From: Erwinia sp.
GTDB taxonomy: Bacteria > Pseudomonadota > Gammaproteobacteria > Enterobacterales > Enterobacteriaceae
Assembly (NCBI GenBank): GCA_003512805.1
Contig: DOOK01000315.1
Location: forward strand, 1 to 5,799
DNA length: 5,799 nucleotides
Direction of reading: 5' to 3'
The translations under genes were made by a program, and so were the position numbers. Below the pieces are notes generated by a model, which ran no database searches, was not told the DNA's origin, and worked only from the letters and a program-made list of their open reading frames with translations. Shown here one piece after another: positions 1 to 5,547 of this stretch (position 1 is its first letter; the number at the start of each line of letters is the position of its first letter).

Positions 1-27
1 ATCCCTGCCAGCCGACGCGCTGAAAAC

Positions 28-1080
28 TTAATTATCCGGCGTCGGGATTTTCAGCGTCATATTCAGCAAGCCGCGCGATTTGTTGAAAATTTTGTTACCG
101 TTTTCACGACCTGCACGACGCGCACGCTGTTCTTCCGGCGTCAGCACCAGCTCTTCCATACACACAGGGCTACAACAGTCGTGATACTTTTCCGCACAGC
201 TGGCGCACTGAATAAACAGCAGATGGCAGCCGTCGTTTTTGCAGTTAACGTGCGTATCACAGGCCGTGCCGCACTGGTGGCAGTGCGCGATAACGTCATC
301 AGAAATCCGTTCGCCCATCCGCTCATCAAAAACAAAGTTTTTGCCCTTAAAGCGTACTGGCAGCCCCTGTTCGCGAGCACGACGGGCATATTCAATGATG
401 CCGCCTTCAATATGATAAACGTTTTCAAAACCGTTATGACGCATCCACGCACTCGCCTTTTCACAGCGAATCCCGCCGGTGCAGTACATCACGATTTTTT
501 TATCTTTGCTTTCCTGCAGCATATCCACAGCCATCGGCAGCTGGTCACGGAAGGTGTCTGCCGGGATCTCCAGAGCGTTGTCAAAATGCCCTACTTCATA
601 CTCGTAGTGGTTACGCATATCGACAAAGACCGCCTCCGGATCGTCCAACATGGCATTCACCTCACCCGCTTTCAGGTAACCGCCTACGTCACTGGCGTCA
701 AAGGTTTCATCGGCGATGCCGTCAGCAACGATGCGCTCGCGCACTTTCAGGCGCAGCACCCAGAACGATTTTCCATCGTCGTCCAGCGCGATATTCATCC
801 GCAGGTTATCCAGCGCCGGATCGAAAGCGTAAAGCATGGCCTTCATCGTTTCGTAATTGCTGGCCGGTACGCTAATTTGTGCGTTGATCCCTTCCGAGGC
901 CACGTAAACGCGCCCAAACACTTTCAGTTTGGTTAAGGCGATATAGAGTGCGTCACGAAACGCTTTGGGATCGTTGATGGTGAAATACTTATAAAAAGAG
1001 ACGGTCGTGCGCGGTTCGGTCTCGGCCAACATCCGCGCTTTCAGCTCTTCATTAGAAACAAGGTTGTGTAACACTGGCAT
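28..1080 (-). CDS. trhO: tRNA uridine(34) hydroxylase TrhO (YceA), rhodanese-domain protein
   Basis: The 350-residue product has the same length as E. coli TrhO/YceA and matches it nearly throughout as I recall it. TrhO uses O2 to hydroxylate uridine 34 of several tRNAs to 5-hydroxyuridine, the first step toward cmo5U/mcmo5U wobble modification in the cytoplasm. The N-terminal part (about residues 1-120) includes the family stretches [13 protein letters not shown] and [14 protein letters not shown] rhodanese domain (about 146-241) has the active-site loop [12 protein letters not shown] with catalytic-type Cys200. The C-terminal domain is cysteine-rich (C267, C270, C274, C280, C285, C292, C295, C302, C303, C307), which suggests metal binding. 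The minus-strand start ATG is preceded by AGGA at about 9 bases. It is divergent from the flavoenzyme gene and looks intact. Function is known for the family; identity here is by recognition. Confidence 0.96.
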   Translation of the reverse strand: MPVLHNLVSNEELKARMLAETEPRTTVSFYKYFTINDPKAFRDALYIALTKLKVFGRVYVASEGINAQISVPASNYETMKAMLYAFDPALDNLRMNIALDDDGKSFWVLRLKVRERIVADGIADETFDASDVGGYLKAGEVNAMLDDPEAVFVDMRNHYEYEVGHFDNALEIPADTFRDQLPMAVDMLQESKDKKIVMYCTGGIRCEKASAWMRHNGFENVYHIEGGIIEYARRAREQGLPVRFKGKNFVFDERMGERISDDVIAHCHQCGTACDTHVNCKNDGCHLLFIQCASCAEKYHDCCSPVCMEELVLTPEEQRARRAGRENGNKIFNKSRGLLNMTLKIPTPDN

Positions 1081-1121
1081 GGTGTACGTTCCTGCGACTT
1101 TTGAGAAATTTTGCGGGCGAT

Positions 1122-1148
1122 ATCATACCTGAACAGGGCCAGAAGCAA
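1122..1148 (-). promoter_or_regulatory. candidate sigma-70 promoter for trhO
   Basis: Read on the minus strand, TATGAT (complement of 1122-1127) matches the -10 consensus in five of six positions and lies about 42 bases before the trhO start codon. TTGCTT (complement of 1143-1148) is a fair -35, but the spacer is only 15 bases; shifting by one base gives TTTGCT at 16. The placement is plausible because this is the divergent intergenic region. The short spacer keeps confidence low. Confidence 0.4.
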
Positions 1149-1190
1149 ACCAAAATCGCACTGAATCGTTAAAACTTTACGTGACAAAAG

Positions 1191-1207
1191 CCAGGGCCTG
1201 CCCCTGG
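1191..1207. promoter_or_regulatory. interrupted palindrome in the divergent intergenic region (possible operator)
   Basis: CCAGGG at 1191-1196 and CCCTGG at 1202-1207 form a perfect 6+6 inverted repeat with a 5-base centre. It lies between the candidate trhO and flavoenzyme promoters, about 85 bases upstream of the flavoenzyme start. Old yellow enzyme genes are often controlled by dedicated repressors, so an operator is conceivable. No cognate regulator gene is in the window, and a short palindrome can occur by chance. Confidence 0.2.
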
Positions 1208-1226
1208 TCTGAAAAGCATATCCGGA

Positions 1227-1255
1227 CCAACATCACAAAAAAATCCGCCTATAGT
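1227..1255 (+). promoter_or_regulatory. candidate promoter for the flavoenzyme gene
   Basis: TATAGT at 1250-1255 matches the -10 consensus in five of six positions and lies 36 bases before the ATG at 1292. With a 17-base spacer the -35 would be CCAACA at 1227-1232, which matches only in its ACA half. The promoter would therefore be weak or activator-dependent. The ribosome binding site GGAG is at 1281-1284, seven bases before the start codon. Confidence 0.4.
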
Positions 1256-1291
1256 TAGCCTGTTCCGACTTAATTTTTACGGAGAAACTGC

Positions 1292-2386
1292 ATGAGTCAG
1301 CTATTTACCCCCATCGAACTGGGCAAGTTAACGCTTAAGAACCGTATCGCCATCGCCCCAATGTGCCAGTATTCTGCCGAACACGGCAAAGCCACGGCTT
1401 GGCACCGCATTCACCTGGGCCATCTGGCGCTGTCGGGCGCAGGCCTGCTGATTATCGAAGCGGCAGCCATTGAGGCAGCCGGTCGCATTACGCCGCAGGA
1501 TCTGGGGCTGTGGGATGATGAAACCGAACAGGCGCTGGGCAGCGTGCTGCAGGATGTACGCCACTATTCCACCATGCCAATGGGTATCCAGCTGGCCCAT
1601 GCCGGCCGCAAAGCTTCCACCGATCTCCCCTGGCGTGGTGGCAAACACCTGCAGCCGGAACAGGGTGGATGGCAGACCTCCGCACCTTCTGCGGTGCCCT
1701 TTAACGACGGCGATAGCGCGCCGGTCGCGTTAACGCTCGAACGTATTGAAGAGATTAAGCAGGCTTTTGTCGACAGTGCTGTTCGGGCCGATCGTCTGGG
1801 TCTGGATCTGGTAGAAGTTCATGCCGCGCACGGTTATCTGCTGCATGAGTTTTTGTCGCCGCTTTCCAACAAGCGTGAAGACCAGTACGGCGGCTCGCTG
1901 GAAAACCGTATGCGACTGACGCTGGAAGTTTTCCGCGAGGTTCGCCGCGTTTTCCCGGCAGACAAGCCGGTTGGCGTACGTATTTCCGCTACCGACTGGG
2001 TCGAGGGCGGCTGGGATCTGGAGCAGTCCGTTGCGTTGAGCAAGGCACTGGAGGCGGAAGGCTGCGCCTATATCCACGTGTCCAGCGGCGGTCTGGCTCC
2101 GCAGCAAAAAATCAACGTCGGCCCGAACTATCAGGTCCCTTTCTCGGCGACCATTAAAAAAGAAGTGGCCATTCCGGTTATTGCAGTCGGGCTGATTACT
2201 GAACCGCGTCAGGCGGAAGCGGTACTGGTCGAAGGCGAAGCGGATATGGTCGCCCTGGCACGCGGCATGCTGTATAACCCACGCTGGCCCTGGCATGCTG
2301 CTGCAGAACTGGGGGCAAAGGTTGACGCGCCTGAACAATACTGGCGTTGTGAACCGCACGAGGTGAAAGGGTTGTTTAACGCCTAG
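1292..2386 (+). CDS. NADH:flavin oxidoreductase / old yellow enzyme, YqjM/XenA type
   Basis: The 364-residue product is a complete FMN-binding TIM-barrel ene-reductase, close in length to Pseudomonas XenA. Such cytoplasmic enzymes use NAD(P)H to reduce activated C=C bonds, quinones and nitro compounds; the physiological substrate is usually unknown. Visible motifs: KNRIAIAPMCQYSAE with Cys25 and Tyr27, the redox-tuning cysteine and active-site tyrosine typical of the YqjM/XenA class; QLAHAGRKAS (100-109); the substrate-binding pair His177/His180 in EVHAAHGYL; SNKREDQYGGSLENR (192-206); and the phosphate-binding end ALARGMLYNPRW (321-332). The start is set by GGAG seven bases upstream. It lies between trhO and lpxL, where E. 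coli has no such gene. I give no symbol because namA/xenA usage is not settled for this group. NemA of E. coli belongs to a different OYE class. Confidence 0.93.
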   Translation: MSQLFTPIELGKLTLKNRIAIAPMCQYSAEHGKATAWHRIHLGHLALSGAGLLIIEAAAIEAAGRITPQDLGLWDDETEQALGSVLQDVRHYSTMPMGIQLAHAGRKASTDLPWRGGKHLQPEQGGWQTSAPSAVPFNDGDSAPVALTLERIEEIKQAFVDSAVRADRLGLDLVEVHAAHGYLLHEFLSPLSNKREDQYGGSLENRMRLTLEVFREVRRVFPADKPVGVRISATDWVEGGWDLEQSVALSKALEAEGCAYIHVSSGGLAPQQKINVGPNYQVPFSATIKKEVAIPVIAVGLITEPRQAEAVLVEGEADMVALARGMLYNPRWPWHAAAELGAKVDAPEQYWRCEPHEVKGLFNA

Positions 2387-2395
2387 CCATAATTA

Positions 2396-2417
2396 GCCAG
2401 CGCGTTCACGCGCTGGC
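2396..2417 (+). terminator. hairpin after the flavoenzyme gene (weak terminator)
   Basis: GCCAGCGCG at 2396-2404 and CGCGCTGGC at 2409-2417 form a perfect 9-bp GC-rich stem with a TTCA loop, starting 9 bases after the stop codon. The downstream sequence GCTTAAACCTT lacks a proper T run. It may be an inefficient terminator or an mRNA 3'-end stabiliser. It separates the flavoenzyme gene from lpxL. Confidence 0.5.
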
Positions 2418-2537
2418 GCTTAAACCTTCTGAATACCCACGCATTATTTCAGTTCGCCGCTAAAAAATGGCACAATAGGTCATAAATAATCATTCCCGGG
2501 CAGCATAATGGTGCCCCTTTTTACGATCTGGAAACTC

Positions 2538-3458
2538 ATGACTCAGCTGCCTCAATTTACGCGTGCTTTGTTGCATCCCCGTTATTGGCTTACCTGGTTG
2601 GGTATTGGTCTGCTCTACATACTGGTGCTGTTGCCCTATCCACTGCTCTACCGGCTCGGCTGTGGCCTTGGTCGTCTGTCTATGCGCTTTATCACCCGCC
2701 GCGTGGCGGTGGCGCGCCGTAATCTGGAGCTCTGCTTTCCGGAAATGCCGGAAGCGGAGCGCGAGGCCATGGTGGTTCGCAATTTTGAGTCGGTTGGCAT
2801 GGGGTTAATCGAAACCGGTATGGCCTGGTTCTGGCCCGACTGGCGCATCAGAAAATGGTTTCAGGTCAGCGGGCTGGAGCATATTGCTAAGGCGCATCAG
2901 GAAGGCAAAGGCGTTCTGCTGATCGGCATGCATTTTCTGACCCTGGAGCTGGGCGCCCGTATCTTTGGCATTCATAATCCCGGCATCGGCGTTTATCGCC
3001 CTAACGATAATGCGCTGCTGGACTGGCTGCAAACCTGGGGCAGAATGCGTTCCAATAAAAGCATGTTGGATCGCAAGGATCTGAAAGGCATGATCCGTGC
3101 CCTGAAAAGCGGCGATATTATCTGGTACGCGCCCGACCATGACTATGGCCCTAAAAGCAGCGTGTTTGTGCCCTTTTTTGGCGTGGATAAAGCGGCCTCA
3201 ACCAAAGGCAGCTACTTATTGATCCGCAGCGGCCAGCCCGCGGTGATCCCTTTTGTCCCACGCCGCTTACCGCACGGCAAAGGCTACGAGATGGTCATCC
3301 TGCCCGCGGAAAACGATATGCCGGTGGATGATGAAGCCGCGACCGCCGCACGGATGAATAAAGTGGTTGAGCACGGTGTCCTGATGGCCCCGGAGCAATA
3401 TATGTGGCTGCACTGCCGCTTTAAAACGCGTCCGGCGGGCGAACCTTCCCTGTATTAA
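2538..3458 (+). CDS. lpxL: lipid A biosynthesis lauroyltransferase LpxL (HtrB)
   Basis: LpxL transfers laurate from lauroyl-ACP to Kdo2-lipid IVA on the cytoplasmic face of the inner membrane, a late step in Raetz-pathway lipid A synthesis. From the ATG at 2538 the protein is 306 residues, the E. coli LpxL length, and begins [20 protein letters not shown] like E. coli [20 protein letters not shown]. An in-frame ATG at 2508 would add ten residues that do not resemble the family. GGAA at 2530-2533 is only four bases before the 2538 start, so the ribosome site is tight. A single membrane anchor lies near residues 17-38. The catalytic HX4E motif of the family is His132-Glu137 in [12 protein letters not shown], at the E. 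coli numbering. Conserved stretches include [40 protein letters not shown] and [10 protein letters not shown]. Intact and monocistronic by its flanking terminators. Confidence 0.95.
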   Translation: MTQLPQFTRALLHPRYWLTWLGIGLLYILVLLPYPLLYRLGCGLGRLSMRFITRRVAVARRNLELCFPEMPEAEREAMVVRNFESVGMGLIETGMAWFWPDWRIRKWFQVSGLEHIAKAHQEGKGVLLIGMHFLTLELGARIFGIHNPGIGVYRPNDNALLDWLQTWGRMRSNKSMLDRKDLKGMIRALKSGDIIWYAPDHDYGPKSSVFVPFFGVDKAASTKGSYLLIRSGQPAVIPFVPRRLPHGKGYEMVILPAENDMPVDDEAATAARMNKVVEHGVLMAPEQYMWLHCRFKTRPAGEPSLY

Positions 3459-3464
3459 TATTTC

Positions 3465-3491
3465 GGGCGGAACTGATTCCGCCCTTTCTTT
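3465..3491 (+). terminator. rho-independent terminator of lpxL
   Basis: GGGCGGAA (3465-3472) pairs perfectly with TTCCGCCC (3477-3484) around a CTGA loop. TTTCTTT follows at 3485-3491. The stem begins seven bases after the lpxL stop. This is a textbook intrinsic terminator and makes mdtG a separate transcription unit. Confidence 0.92.
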
Positions 3492-3592
3492 AACCCTGAC
3501 TCAACCCTTCTGCTTTTCCCCCGTTGCGCGCTATTGAGTCCTGAGCTTTAAGCGCATACTTAGCCCGCTCGCAAACTGGCCAGGCTGCAACG

Positions 3593-4042
3593 ATGGCTTT
3601 AACTGATATTGCTTCCTCCCCGATCAACTGGCAAAAGAACCTTTTTGCTGCCTGGCGCAGCTGTTTTTTGACCGGCACGGCTTTCAGTCTCGTTATGTCT
3701 TTTCTGCCGCTTTACGTCGAGCAGCTGGGCGTCACCGATCCGCACTCGTTGAATCTTTGGTCGGGCGTGGTATTCAGTATCCCTTTTTTGTTCTCTGCTA
3801 TCGCCTCACCTTTCTGTGACGGCCTGGCCGACCGTAAAGGCCGGAAAATTATGCTGCTGCGTTCAGCGCCTGGCATGGCGATAGTGATGGTGCTGATGGG
3901 ACTGAGCACCTCCATCTGGCAGTTTCTGACGCTGCGGGCGCTGTCAGGCGGTTTCGTGCCTGATGCCAATGCGCTTACAAGCGTTCACTTTCGGCTGAAG
4001 AAGCCGCGTGGCTTACACGATGGGAAATGGTTCACGAACTAA
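3593..4042 (+). pseudogene. mdtG: truncated mdtG (MFS drug efflux transporter), 5' fragment only
   Basis: The first about 128 codons match MdtG/YceE, a 12-helix major facilitator exporter of about 408 residues that gives fosfomycin and deoxycholate resistance when overexpressed in E. coli. Recognisable are [33 protein letters not shown], the MFS loop 2-3 motif GLADRKGRK (77-85) and [10 protein letters not shown]. Homology stops after that last motif, near 3976. The frame then runs 22 codons through unrelated sequence to a stop at 4042. About two thirds of the transporter, including helices 5-12, is absent. Further signs of decay relative to E. coli are three residues missing inside RALLGLLGGF (here RALSGGF), Pro93 in a helix (SALGMG became SAPGMA) and FCDG for FWGG. 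The position after lpxL is the ancestral one. The ribosome site (AGG about 8 bases upstream) is weak. A transporter cannot be made from this fragment. Confidence 0.88.
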
Positions 4043-4326
4043 AACAGGAAGTGTCGAAGAATCCCTCAAATTTCTGGTAGACGGGGAACGCAAAAACTTA
4101 TCATTGGCCGAACGGCTGAAAATGGATGCTGAGACGGCTGCGCGTATCGACCGGGAACAATCGCTACAAAATTTTATAGTTGTGGCGAAAGTTGCGCGTA
4201 AATGATTACGATATGCTCTATTTTTTCTTTGAAGAGCCGCTTCAAAACTATATCAAAATGGACGAAATCCTGCGTAAAAACCCGACAGCCTCAAAGGAAT
4301 TTATCAATGCTATCGAAAATTATTAG
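3977..4326 (+). pseudogene. remnant of an unidentified gene, readable only with two frame changes
   Basis: I do not recognise this protein. Directly after the mdtG homology, one frame reads [20 protein letters not shown] and on to KNPSNF (to about 4073), then hits TAG at 4078. The next frame continues convincingly with LVDGERKNLSLAERLKMDAE to QNFIVVAKVARK and stops at TGA 4203-4205. Returning to the first frame gives DYDMLYFFFEEPLQNYIKMD to INAIENY, ending at TAG 4324-4326. One lost T in a T run near 4071 and a compensating change beside AAA at 4200 would restore a single reading frame. The composition is acidic, helical and soluble-looking, and no start is evident, so its 5' end is probably lost at the mdtG junction. 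The open middle stretch starting at ATG 4008 (65 codons) could be called a gene by software, but it has no ribosome site and is better read as one piece of this remnant. Confidence 0.55.
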
Positions 4327-4516
4327 GCTGGTTCGTAAGTTGATAGCCGAGGTGTCAGGCGGGCTTGTGCTGATGGCCGTTGTGACAGGTATCTTTCTGG
4401 CCGCAACGCTTAATGAAGGGGCAATGCGTATCATCGGCCCATTGCTGGTTCTGATTGCGGGCCTGGTGGTTTATGGTCTGACTTACCTTATCGCCGAAAA
4501 AGCCGATCGGCGTTAA
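4307..4516 (+). CDS. small two-helix membrane protein, function unknown
   Basis: The 69-codon product begins MLSKIIRLVRKLIAEVSGGL, a short basic, amphipathic start. It is followed by two hydrophobic segments, about residues 18-36 (GGLVLMAVVTGIFLAATL) and 42-63 (IIGPLLVLIAGLVVYGLTYL), and a charged tail ending EKADRR. This looks like an intact inner-membrane hairpin protein with both ends probably cytoplasmic. The start at 4307 is supported by AAAGGA at 4293-4298, eight bases upstream. The frame is open back to an ATG at 4202, but that extension has no comparable ribosome site and competes with a better protein-like frame. Its first 20 bases overlap the end of the upstream remnant, which suggests translational coupling to that gene before it decayed. 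I do not recognise the family; an immunity-type or accessory membrane protein is only a guess. Confidence 0.65.
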   Translation: MLSKIIRLVRKLIAEVSGGLVLMAVVTGIFLAATLNEGAMRIIGPLLVLIAGLVVYGLTYLIAEKADRR

Positions 4517-4535
4517 CATACCGCTGCAGAATTAC

Positions 4536-4556
4536 AAAAGCCGGGCAAGCCCGGCT
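4536..4556 (-). terminator. rho-independent terminator of the 42-codon minus-strand gene
   Basis: AGCCGGG (4539-4545) and CCCGGCT (4550-4556) form a perfect 7-bp stem with a 4-base loop. On the minus strand it is followed by TTTTGT (complement of 4534-4539), as expected for an intrinsic terminator. It lies 10 bases after the stop of the small minus-strand gene. On the plus strand, 22 bases after the 69-codon gene, the same hairpin has no T run and would work poorly. Confidence 0.72.
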
Positions 4557-4566
4557 GATGTATGGG

Positions 4567-4695
4567 TTACTTGCTGCCGTTAGTAACAGAAACCGTAAGG
4601 AAGTTATCCGCATGGATGTTAATCGCAGGCGTATCTCCTCCAAAAGATTTCAGTACTGCAAGCAGGACAACAATTGCAAAAAATTTTGCGTCCAT
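4567..4695 (-). CDS. 42-residue hydrophobic small protein (possible small membrane peptide or type I toxin-like)
   Basis: On the minus strand an ATG at 4695 opens 42 codons ending in TAA at 4567. The peptide starts MDAKFFAIVVLLAVLKSFGG: a short charged start, then one strongly hydrophobic segment (about residues 5-18). A polar tail AINIHADNF...NGSK follows. Three signals support a real gene. GAGG lies 7 bases before the ATG, an intrinsic terminator follows 10 bases after the stop, and the gene-sized interval between them is open. The Shine-Dalgarno site sits partly in a hairpin (4700-4721), which suggests control of translation. It converges on the 69-codon membrane protein gene. The size and single hydrophobic helix resemble small stress-type membrane proteins or type I toxins, but no family is recognised and no antisense RNA is proven. 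Confidence 0.55.
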   Translation of the reverse strand: MDAKFFAIVVLLAVLKSFGGDTPAINIHADNFLTVSVTNGSK

Positions 4696-4699
4696 TTTT

Positions 4700-4721
4700 C
4701 AGCCTCAATCACTTGGGGCTG
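4700..4721 (-). promoter_or_regulatory. hairpin overlapping the ribosome binding site of the 42-codon gene
   Basis: Read as minus-strand RNA, CAGCC (complement of 4717-4721) can pair with GGCTG (complement of 4700-4704) around a 12-base loop. The GAGG Shine-Dalgarno (complement of 4703-4706) has its last two G's in the stem. A 5-bp stem is modest, so this is a candidate for translation control and not a demonstrated switch. Confidence 0.35.
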
Positions 4722-4766
4722 CGTAGCTCGTTTGTAGCAGACGGACAACCAACTAACGACAAGAAA

Positions 4767-4812
4767 TGATGACTTCCGGTCTCGCAGCGGCGGTACTACA
4801 TAAATGTCCCGC
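4767..4812. repeat. dispersed repeat, copy 1
   Basis: The first block at 4767-4787 (TGATGACTTCCGGTCT, then CGCAG) recurs at 5275-5295 with one mismatch in 21. A second block, TACTACATAAATGTCCC at 4794-4810, recurs at 5453-5470 with one extra base, and its end TGTCCCGC (4805-4812) recurs near 5316. This copy is the only one with both blocks complete. It lies 72-117 bases upstream of the 42-codon gene on its leader side. Confidence 0.7.
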
Positions 4813-5161
4813 CTTTCGGGTCTGCCTCAACGATCCCCATCGTTCCCTCAGGACACGCTCAAAAATCTTCCCCATCGTCTCTATGTGCAATGGGGTATGG
4901 TAAAGAGTGGCTTGTGTATCCATCATTAAAGTTTTCTCGCGGATACTCTGCACAGCAAGCATCTTCAGGAAGCCAGCGCCAGCTGACACCCTCCGATCCA
5001 TCGCTTGTCCAGACGGGAAATTTCTCACTACCTATTCAGACGGTGTAACTCCTGAATTTTTCCCATCAGGCCATCCATACCTCGACTAAAGAGCCTTTTC
5101 ACGTTATGAGCTTTACACGCTACGGACTACAGCCTTCACGCTACTGATTATAAAGCGGCTT

Positions 5162-5225
5162 GTGCCTATTTAGAAATAATTTTAACCATTTCTGTAGGCT
5201 GGCACCTTTTTAAGTTGCTTAAAAA
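5162..5225. repeat. AT-rich nested inverted repeats
   Basis: GTGCC (5162-5166) pairs with GGCAC (5201-5205) and encloses AGAAAT/ATTTCT (5172-5177 with 5188-5193). Immediately after, TTTTTAAG (5207-5214) and CTTAAAAA (5218-5225) form an 8-bp stem with a TTG loop. The role is unknown. It is a dense patch of structure in an otherwise gene-free stretch. Confidence 0.4.
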
Positions 5226-5237
5226 TATACCAACACG

Positions 5238-5257
5238 CCTTGACGACGCCGTCAAGG
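5238..5257. repeat. perfect 8-bp hairpin
   Basis: CCTTGACG (5238-5245) and CGTCAAGG (5250-5257) pair fully around an ACGC loop. There is no T run on either side, so it is not an intrinsic terminator. It lies 18 bases before repeat copy 2 and could be part of a structured RNA that ends at 5363. Confidence 0.45.
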
Positions 5258-5274
5258 TGACGGAAAATAGTACG

Positions 5275-5324
5275 TGATGACTTCCGGTCTTGCAGTAAGT
5301 GACCGTTGCGCTAAGTGTCCCCGC
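5275..5324. repeat. dispersed repeat, copy 2
   Basis: Positions 5275-5295 match copy 1 (4767-4787) in 20 of 21 bases. After a diverged 20-base stretch (17 in copy 1), TGTCCCCGC (5316-5324) matches TGTCCCGC of copy 1. The shared ends and different middle indicate an old duplication that has diverged, not a recent one. Confidence 0.65.
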
Positions 5325-5339
5325 ACCAGCGCGCAATCT

Positions 5340-5363
5340 AACCGCCTCCCCAGGCGGTTTTTT
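5340..5363 (+). terminator. strong rho-independent terminator with no recognised upstream gene
   Basis: AACCGCCT (5340-5347) pairs perfectly with AGGCGGTT (5352-5359) around CCCC, and the T run covers 5358-5363. It works only on the plus strand. The nearest supported plus-strand gene ends more than 800 bases upstream, so it may close an unannotated small RNA that includes repeat copy 2. Confidence 0.85.
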
Positions 5364-5547
5364 GTACCTAATAAATAGCGTCATTCTTAGAGGGAAAGGC
5401 CAACTTTAATAGATATTCTGCGGCGTGTTAAATGCGTTATATTTGTGAGACTTACTACATAAATAGTCCCCTCCCTAAATTTCCCTGCCCTTAAGCTCAG
5501 CCCATACACGTTTTTTAAGGATTCCTTTGCTTTAATTTACGCATTAT
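5364..5547. other. AT-rich intergenic stretch, no gene seen
   Basis: Only partial repeat copy 3 and short open frames are visible between the orphan terminator and the control region of the umuD-like gene. No ribosome site with an adequate frame, RNA gene or recognisable operator was found. Confidence 0.5.
5453..5470. repeat. dispersed repeat, partial copy 3
   Basis: TACTACATAAATAGTCCC matches 4794-4810 of copy 1 except for one additional A. The block corresponding to 4767-4787 is not found upstream of it. On the minus strand both copies read GGGAC, then ATTTATGTAGTA. Confidence 0.5.

Larger units (their letters stand above)
4722..5230. other. about 500 bases with no supportable gene
   Basis: Minus-strand frames of 91 codons (4753-5028) and 72 codons (5166-5384) and a plus-strand frame of 60 codons (4907-5089) are open. 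None has a convincing ribosome site, and none looks like a known protein. One minus-strand frame reads protein-like for 50 codons (EKFPVWTSDGSEGVSWRWLP to HRDDGEDF, about 5037-4873), then meets stops. This could be a decayed gene. Other structure: AACGAT/ATCGTT hairpin with a CCCC loop (4829-4844), CCCG/CGGG (4808-4820), and a direct repeat CACGCTAC at 5116 and 5137, 21 bases apart, inside a GCTTTA/TAAAGC inverted pair (5110-5156). Confidence 0.5.

Noticed and set aside
181..936. 251-codon plus-strand open frame opposite trhO
   Set aside because: It lies wholly antisense to a highly conserved intact gene and its translation resembles no protein.
1730..2359. 209-codon minus-strand open frame opposite the flavoenzyme gene
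   Set aside because: It is an antisense shadow of a well-supported coding region, with no ribosome site or family resemblance.
2508..2537. Upstream in-frame ATG of lpxL
   Set aside because: The ten extra residues [10 protein letters not shown] are not part of LpxL as known; the start at 2538 gives exactly 306 residues and places the HX4E motif at 132-137.
4202..4306. Longer start for the small membrane protein, with an ATGA overlap of the preceding stop
   Set aside because: The extension is rich in Ser/Lys/Thr and looks like an off-frame translation. The alternative frame there is more protein-like, and the ATG at 4307 has a much better ribosome site.
4753..5028. 91-codon minus-strand open frame
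   Set aside because: It has no clear ribosome site or recognisable domain and runs through repeat copy 1. Another frame in the same stretch looks at least as protein-like.
4907..5089. 60-codon plus-strand open frame
   Set aside because: It has no ribosome site or family resemblance, and overlaps equally open minus-strand frames.
5166..5384. 72-codon minus-strand open frame
   Set aside because: It begins inside the plus-strand terminator region, has no ribosome site, and is mentioned only for the peptide shared with repeat copy 1.
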